From positions 1-10,602 of the forward strand of contig JAQTTF010000024.1 in the NCBI GenBank assembly GCA_028710915.1: DNA of 10,602 bases. Direction: 5' to 3'. Positions 6,821-10,602 of this stretch are shown here, one piece after another (within the stretch, counting starts at the first letter, position 1; every line of letters begins with the position of its first letter). Position numbers and translations under genes: made by a program. The notes under the pieces are model-generated. The model did not search any database and was not told the DNA's origin. It saw only the letters and a program-made list of their open reading frames with translations. The DNA is from Minisyncoccota bacterium (GTDB lineage Bacteria; Patescibacteriota; Minisyncoccia; Phycocordibacterales; JAQTLZ01).

Positions 6821-7219
6821 ATGGACAAAAAATCGAAAAATTTGCTATATATCTTGACCGTCATAATACTCCTATCGATCGGCTATTCCATATATAGATT
6901 TGTAATAATAAGAGATTATCCGGCAACTTCACAAATAGACTGCGACCCCAAAACTGAAAGTTGTTTTTATATGCCTTGTACCGGTTCAGATTGTCCAACA
7001 GAAATACAATATTACAAGAAAATCACCAAAAATACTAAAAACATAGAACTGTGTAGTACTAGTGACGAAAATTGCAATCCTCTTGTGTGCACAAACGGAG
7101 AAGTGGGATGTGAAATTACCTCTTGCACACCAGATAACGTAGCGGATGGGGAAGCATGTTCGACCTCAACTTCAACCGAAAGTAGTACTACCACACCTGT
7201 CGAACCTAATAACAACTAA
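6821..7219 (+). CDS. Membrane-anchored Cys-rich protein with duplicated cysteine modules
   Basis: Function unknown; 132 residues. A short Lys-rich N-terminus (MDKKSKN) is followed by one hydrophobic helix at about residues 8-30. The rest is predicted to face outward and contains ten cysteines: 41, 48, 53, 58, 78, 85, 90, 97, 102 and 113. Spacing repeats: C-x6-C-x4-C occurs at 41-53 and again at 78-90, each followed by a further Cys, joined by an EIQYYKKITKNTKNIEL linker. The tail (114-132) is Ser/Thr-rich and then Pro/Asn. I recall similar Cys-rich anchored proteins with a YYK-rich linker in Parcubacteria, but this is memory, not a search. The paired cysteines suggest disulfides or metal binding outside the cell. 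A TTG at 6800 would add seven residues; I reject it because it abuts the likely -10 box. No Shine-Dalgarno. Confidence 0.75.
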   Translation: MDKKSKNLLYILTVIILLSIGYSIYRFVIIRDYPATSQIDCDPKTESCFYMPCTGSDCPTEIQYYKKITKNTKNIELCSTSDENCNPLVCTNGEVGCEITSCTPDNVADGEACSTSTSTESSTTTPVEPNNN

Positions 7220-7237
7220 GAGAGGCCATTTACAAGT

Positions 7238-8551
7238 ATGAATGAAAAGAAAAGAGTTTTGTTTATTTCTGGAGAATTGATATCGGGAGATCTGCCATAT
7301 GTGATCCAAAAAGAGGGCTGCGACGTAAAACTTTTTATTGAAGACAAAAAACAAAAAGAGTGCCTTGATGGCTTTGTGGAGAAAACTCATGACTGGAAAA
7401 AGGAATTAGCATGGGTTGGGAAGGAGGGGCTGATTATATTTGACGATGTTGGATACGGTAAAATTCAGGATAAATTAAGAAAAGAGGGCTATTTAGTGGT
7501 TGGAGGAAGTGGTGATGGAGATCTCCTGGAATCAGACAGAATATACGGTCAAGACACATTAAAATCGATTGGAGTGATCGATGATAGTTTTGTAACAAAC
7601 GATTTTACTATTTTATCCGCATTAGAATTCGTCAAAAAAAACAGGGGTAAATGGGTTATAAAACAAAATGATCACAACACTGCGCTAAACTATGTCGGAA
7701 ATATTGAAGATGGTTCCGATGTGATCGGTATGCTAGAAAATTACAAGAATAATTTCGGTGATTCTCACAGCGTATCTCTTCAAAGAAAAGTTGATGGTGT
7801 TGAGATAGCTATCGGAAGATTTTTTAACGGAAAAGATTGGTTCGGCCCTTCCGTCATAAATTTTGAGCATAAACATTTATGCAATGATGATGTCGGTCCT
7901 CTCGGTGGAGAGACCGGAACGCTCATGTGGTACGAGAAAAATGAAAACAACAAACTCTTTCAAAGAACTCTTGCAAAACTTAAGCCTCAGCTTCAAAAAA
8001 GCGGGTATAAAGGATATATCGATGTCAATTGCATCGTAAACGGGGATAAGGTTTACCCGCTTGAAATCACCTCGAGATTTGGCTCTTCGACAATAGAAAC
8101 GCAGATCGAGATACAAACGTCGCCGTGGTTCGATTTTCTTTTTGCCCTGGCAAAAGGTGAAAATTATGCAGTACGCTACAAAGAAGAATACGCTGTCACC
8201 GTAGCTCTCACAGTTCCGCCTTTCCCTTACAGAACTACCGATAAAAAACTTCTCCATGGCGGTGTAAGTATCTTTTTTAAAAAAGAAATGTCTCAAGTGG
8301 AATTTTCCCACATACGTTTTGAGGGAGTATCAAAAAAGCAGGTTGGAGAAAAAGATATGTACTTTACAGCCGGACATCTCGGGTATGTGTTGTATGTGAC
8401 TGGATCTGATAAAAGTATCGAAAAAGCCCGAGAAAAAGTATATAAAATAATAAACAATATAATCATTCCGAAAGCATTCTATCGAACGGATATAGGATTA
8501 AGATTTATAAGGAAGGATGAGAAATTATTGAAAGGATGGGAATGGATATAA
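7238..8551 (+). CDS. PurD (GARS)-family ATP-grasp ligase, divergent
   Basis: A 437-residue protein with the domain order of phosphoribosylamine-glycine ligase: N-terminal Rossmann-like domain (about 1-105), ATP-grasp (about 106-320) and the PurD C-domain. Supporting motifs are KWVIKQND (138-145, ATP-binding lysine), LQRKVDGVEIAIGRFF (181-196), VGPLGGETGT (219-228, like the GPxTGGMG loop), YPLEITSRFG (273-282, metal-binding region) and, at the C-terminus, GYVLYVTG with KAFYRTDIGLRF, a clear PurD-type ending. Differences from true PurD: the GSGGREHA motif near the N-terminus is absent, and the EFNARFGDPE signature reads LEITSRFGSST, with Thr for the metal-binding Asn. No purine gene is nearby. 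It probably ligates an amino acid or amine to an acid using ATP, substrate unknown. The gene lies 18 bases after the Cys-rich gene and 30 before the racemase gene. AGAGG lies about 12 bases upstream of ATG. Confidence 0.8.
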   Translation: MNEKKRVLFISGELISGDLPYVIQKEGCDVKLFIEDKKQKECLDGFVEKTHDWKKELAWVGKEGLIIFDDVGYGKIQDKLRKEGYLVVGGSGDGDLLESDRIYGQDTLKSIGVIDDSFVTNDFTILSALEFVKKNRGKWVIKQNDHNTALNYVGNIEDGSDVIGMLENYKNNFGDSHSVSLQRKVDGVEIAIGRFFNGKDWFGPSVINFEHKHLCNDDVGPLGGETGTLMWYEKNENNKLFQRTLAKLKPQLQKSGYKGYIDVNCIVNGDKVYPLEITSRFGSSTIETQIEIQTSPWFDFLFALAKGENYAVRYKEEYAVTVALTVPPFPYRTTDKKLLHGGVSIFFKKEMSQVEFSHIRFEGVSKKQVGEKDMYFTAGHLGYVLYVTGSDKSIEKAREKVYKIINNIIIPKAFYRTDIGLRFIRKDEKLLKGWEWI

Positions 8552-8562
8552 TTTAAAGACGG

Positions 8563-8571
8563 AAAGGAGGT
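8563..8571 (+). promoter_or_regulatory. Strong Shine-Dalgarno for the DapF-like gene
   Basis: AAAGGAGGT matches the anti-Shine-Dalgarno of 16S rRNA over nine bases and lies 10 bases before the ATG at 8582. It is the only near-perfect ribosome binding site in the window and fixes that start. Confidence 0.8.
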
Positions 8572-8581
8572 ACAAAGCAAG

Positions 8582-9334
8582 ATGAAAAATAAAATGTACA
8601 TCGGTAGTTGTTGTGGAAATAAATTTGTCATTTTAGATTGCCTGGATTCAGAGTTGAGCAAAAAAGACAAAGCGGATTTTGCTATGAAAAATATTGTGAA
8701 ATATAAAGTCGATTCGGCTCTTTTTTTTAAAAAAGAAAACGAAAACACTATTTCATTGGAAATTTTTGAAAAAGATGGATCTCAGTCAGAATCTTGCGGA
8801 AATGGAATGCTGTTAGTCTCATATCTTCTGGACTTAAAGGGAGGAACAGTAAAATTAAAGAACAGTGTTGTTATGGTAGAAAGTACTTCAGATACCATAA
8901 TGGTATTCATGGATATGAGATTTTCTTCTATCGAAAAAACTGGTGACCAGAAGTTTATCCTTGTTAAAATCGGAGAAGAGCCCCATATCATTGATTTTGT
9001 TGACGATGCAAAGAAGTTCAATCTAGCCGAGGTGGGGGAAAGTCTACAGAAGAACTATCCGGAGGGCGTCAATTTCGACGCGTTACAAAAAGTGGATGAG
9101 TCTCATTACCTTATAAGAACGTACGAACGCGGAGTATTTGCTGAAACAGAATCATGCGGTACTGGCTCATTGTCTTCATATCTTGCTATTTCACATCTTA
9201 ATGATAAAATTTATGAAAATCCTATAGAATTTGAAAGCAAAGGAGGAATACATACTGTCTCCGTAAATAAAAAAACTCTGAAGTTGGAAACTCTCAAAAA
9301 GTTTTGTACCATTAATAAATCTTCCGAGATGTAA
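8582..9334 (+). CDS. DapF-family amino acid racemase/epimerase, divergent
   Basis: A 250-residue member of the cofactor-independent diaminopimelate epimerase family, slightly shorter than typical DapF (about 274). It has two alpha/beta halves, each with its catalytic cysteine: ESCGNG (Cys72) and YERGVFAETESCGTG (Cys192). GNKFVILD (12-19) matches the N-terminal GNDF block, and GVNFDALQ (about 162-169) the NxxF/NVEF block. DapF positions thought to hold the distal end of the substrate differ: IFNADGS reads IFEKDGS (Glu63 for Asn), and MGNPH reads IGEEPH (132-133 Glu-Glu). The chemistry, two-base inversion at an alpha carbon, is therefore probably kept, while the substrate may not be diaminopimelate. 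No other lysine-pathway genes are present. It follows the ATP-grasp gene by 30 bases with a strong ribosome site, and is 8 bases before the kinase gene, so the three probably form one transcript. Confidence 0.82.
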   Translation: MKNKMYIGSCCGNKFVILDCLDSELSKKDKADFAMKNIVKYKVDSALFFKKENENTISLEIFEKDGSQSESCGNGMLLVSYLLDLKGGTVKLKNSVVMVESTSDTIMVFMDMRFSSIEKTGDQKFILVKIGEEPHIIDFVDDAKKFNLAEVGESLQKNYPEGVNFDALQKVDESHYLIRTYERGVFAETESCGTGSLSSYLAISHLNDKIYENPIEFESKGGIHTVSVNKKTLKLETLKKFCTINKSSEM

Positions 9335-9342
9335 CGCTACAC

Positions 9343-10602
9343 ATGGATTATAACTTTATTACAAACATAGAAAGCTGCCATACTGAAATTCCAAGTCTTT
9401 TATTCTATTCACATATTCCTACAGCTGTTATCGCCTTATTTTTTGCTTTTTTTATTCTAATAAAAAACAAAGAAAACGTACTGGCGGGGAAGATTCTCTT
9501 CTCCATTTGCTTTACTTTTTTTGCATGGATATTAATAGAGGGAACAATATGGCTCTTATACAGCAGTGTAATGATGATGTTTTTGTGGTCTTTTTTGGCT
9601 ATTCTCTATACCTTAATACATATATTAAGTTTATATTTTGTCTATGTATTTATCGACAAGAAAGATATTTCGATTAATAAGAAAATCATTTTTGCCGTCT
9701 TACTGTTACCCATTATTATATTCATGTCCACGAAATATAATTTAACCGGTTTTGATATAGACAATTGCCAGGCAATTGAAGGGAACTATTTCATTATTTA
9801 CAAATATTTCGTCGGTGCCGTTTCTATTATCTGGATATTCTCATTATTATTTTCAAGATACAGGAAAGCGGTAGGAGAATACAAAAAGGAAATAGTACTC
9901 CTCGGCATCGGCATACTTTTATTTCTTTCATTATTCTCGTGGTCAGAAATATCTGGCAGCATCTCGCAAAATTTTAATATCACTCAGTATGGGCTTTTTG
10001 GTATGCCAATTCTCATAGGATTCCTCGCATATCTCGTAGTAAAATTCCGTATTTTCAATATTAAACTCATTGGTGCTCAAGCTCTCGTATTCTCTCTTAT
10101 TGGGCTCATCGGTGCAGAATTTTTCTTCACTCAAAATATCACCAGTCGAATTCTAACAGCGATCACTCTTCTGATTACTATCCTGATGGGTATTAATCTC
10201 ATACGAAGCGTCAAGAAAGAAGTTAAAGCGCGAGAAACTATCGAGAAACAGGAAAAGGAATTGGAAATTGCGAACGACCAGCAAGTGACACTTATTCACT
10301 TCATCACGCACCAGGTGAAAGGTTTTCTTACCAATTCGCGAAACGTATTCTCAATGATGCTTGATGGAGACTTTGGCGAGATCTCCGACCAGGTGCGCAA
10401 AATGGCCACGCAAGGACTTGAGTCTGGTACAAAAGGAGTCAATACGGTTTCTGATATTTTGAATGCGGCAAATATTAAAACCGGAAAAATGGGCTATATC
10501 ATGACAGAGATGGATCTAAAGCCGCTCGTAGAGAGTGCTTGCTCGGAATTAGAAGAAATGGCGGAGAAAAAAGGTCTCAAACTCGTACTGAATTTGCCTT
10601 CT
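9343..10602 (+). CDS. Multi-helix membrane sensor histidine kinase, 3' truncated
   Basis: The frame is open from ATG 9343 to the last base (420 codons), so the kinase is cut by the window. The first ~290 residues hold about nine hydrophobic segments (near 22-41, 50-72, 78-104, 114-130, 150-171, 183-200, 217-234, 244-262 and 268-287), resembling polytopic 7TM-type sensor regions. A charged coiled-coil linker (about 290-315) leads to the dimerisation and phosphotransfer helix LIHFITHQVKGFL, where His323 takes the place of the usual SHELRTPL histidine. The X-region NIKTGKMGYIMTEMDLKPLVESACSELEEMAEKKGLKL follows; the ATP-binding domain lies beyond the window. It presumably autophosphorylates in response to a membrane or extracellular cue and signals to a response regulator not seen here. 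It starts 8 bases after the DapF-like gene with no clear Shine-Dalgarno, suggesting translational coupling. Confidence 0.88.
   Translation, partial: MDYNFITNIESCHTEIPSLLFYSHIPTAVIALFFAFFILIKNKENVLAGKILFSICFTFFAWILIEGTIWLLYSSVMMMFLWSFLAILYTLIHILSLYFVYVFIDKKDISINKKIIFAVLLLPIIIFMSTKYNLTGFDIDNCQAIEGNYFIIYKYFVGAVSIIWIFSLLFSRYRKAVGEYKKEIVLLGIGILLFLSLFSWSEISGSISQNFNITQYGLFGMPILIGFLAYLVVKFRIFNIKLIGAQALVFSLIGLIGAEFFFTQNITSRILTAITLLITILMGINLIRSVKKEVKARETIEKQEKELEIANDQQVTLIHFITHQVKGFLTNSRNVFSMMLDGDFGEISDQVRKMATQGLESGTKGVNTVSDILNAANIKTGKMGYIMTEMDLKPLVESACSELEEMAEKKGLKLVLNLPS

Noticed and set aside
6821..7219. RiPP (modified peptide) precursor for the neighbouring ATP-grasp enzyme
   Set aside because: It has a transmembrane anchor and a long structured Cys-repeat region, not a leader/core layout, and PurD-like ligases are not the known RiPP grasp enzymes.
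7238..8551. De novo purine synthesis gene purD
   Set aside because: Family membership is clear, but key signature residues are changed and no purine gene is near, so I withhold the symbol.
8716..8735. T8-A6 run in the DapF-like gene, and a similar T6-A6 run in the ATP-grasp gene near 8274, as programmed frameshift sites
   Set aside because: Both read as Phe-Phe-Lys-Lys-Glu in frame, the slippery heptamer phase is wrong, and each protein is complete without a shift. They look like A+T-rich codon coincidence.
1..10602. Alternative genetic code (UGA as glycine), as in some CPR lineages
   Set aside because: No gene needs read-through of UGA, all conserved glycines use GGN, and the genes with visible 3' ends finish with TAA or TAG.
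1..10602. CRISPR arrays, insertion sequences, phage or integration sites
   Set aside because: No spaced direct repeats, transposase or integrase frames, or tRNA-end duplications were found; the tRNA 3' end has no visible second copy.

Overview
The window reads as a piece of a small bacterial genome, most likely a Candidate Phyla Radiation (Patescibacteria, Parcubacteria-like) member. Reasons: very compact spacing, few Shine-Dalgarno sites and very short apparent 5' leaders, a tRNA without encoded CCA, a membrane-anchored Cys-rich protein of a type I recall from Parcubacteria genomes, and a divergent polytopic histidine kinase. The taxonomic call is from memory and inference, not from a marker gene. 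UGA is not recoded in any gene here.

Bases 1-5146 form a proline block. A 5'-truncated glutamate 5-kinase gene (proB, +) runs toward an overlapping proC-proA pair on the minus strand. Next, divergent from proC, comes the bacterial-type prolyl-tRNA synthetase gene proS (+). After it, on the minus strand, lies a tRNA-Pro with anticodon UGG. ProB (glutamate to glutamyl phosphate), ProA (to glutamate semialdehyde, which cyclises) and ProC (to proline) make the amino acid, ProS charges it, and the tRNA carries it. The genes are spread over at least four transcription units separated by clear intrinsic terminators, so this is clustering by theme and not one operon. The proC/proS divergent gap holds overlapping -35 elements and a 12-bp inverted repeat.

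Bases 5344-6763 encode a pyruvoyl-dependent arginine decarboxylase (arginine to agmatine) followed by an EamA/DMT-type ten-helix transporter, possibly a metabolite export pair.

Bases 6821-10602 are an A+T-richer run of four co-directional genes: a single-pass membrane protein with ten cysteines in two related modules; a PurD (GARS)-family ATP-grasp ligase with altered signature residues; a DapF-family cofactor-independent racemase/epimerase with both catalytic cysteines but altered substrate-contact positions; and a multi-helix membrane histidine kinase cut off by the window end. The ligase-racemase-kinase set is the best candidate for an undescribed function, perhaps making or modifying an amino-acid-derived small molecule.

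The longest region without a protein gene (4929-5343) contains the proS terminator, the tRNA terminator, the tRNA and the promoter region of the arginine decarboxylase. I saw nothing else in it. No CRISPR arrays, insertion sequences or phage genes were seen.
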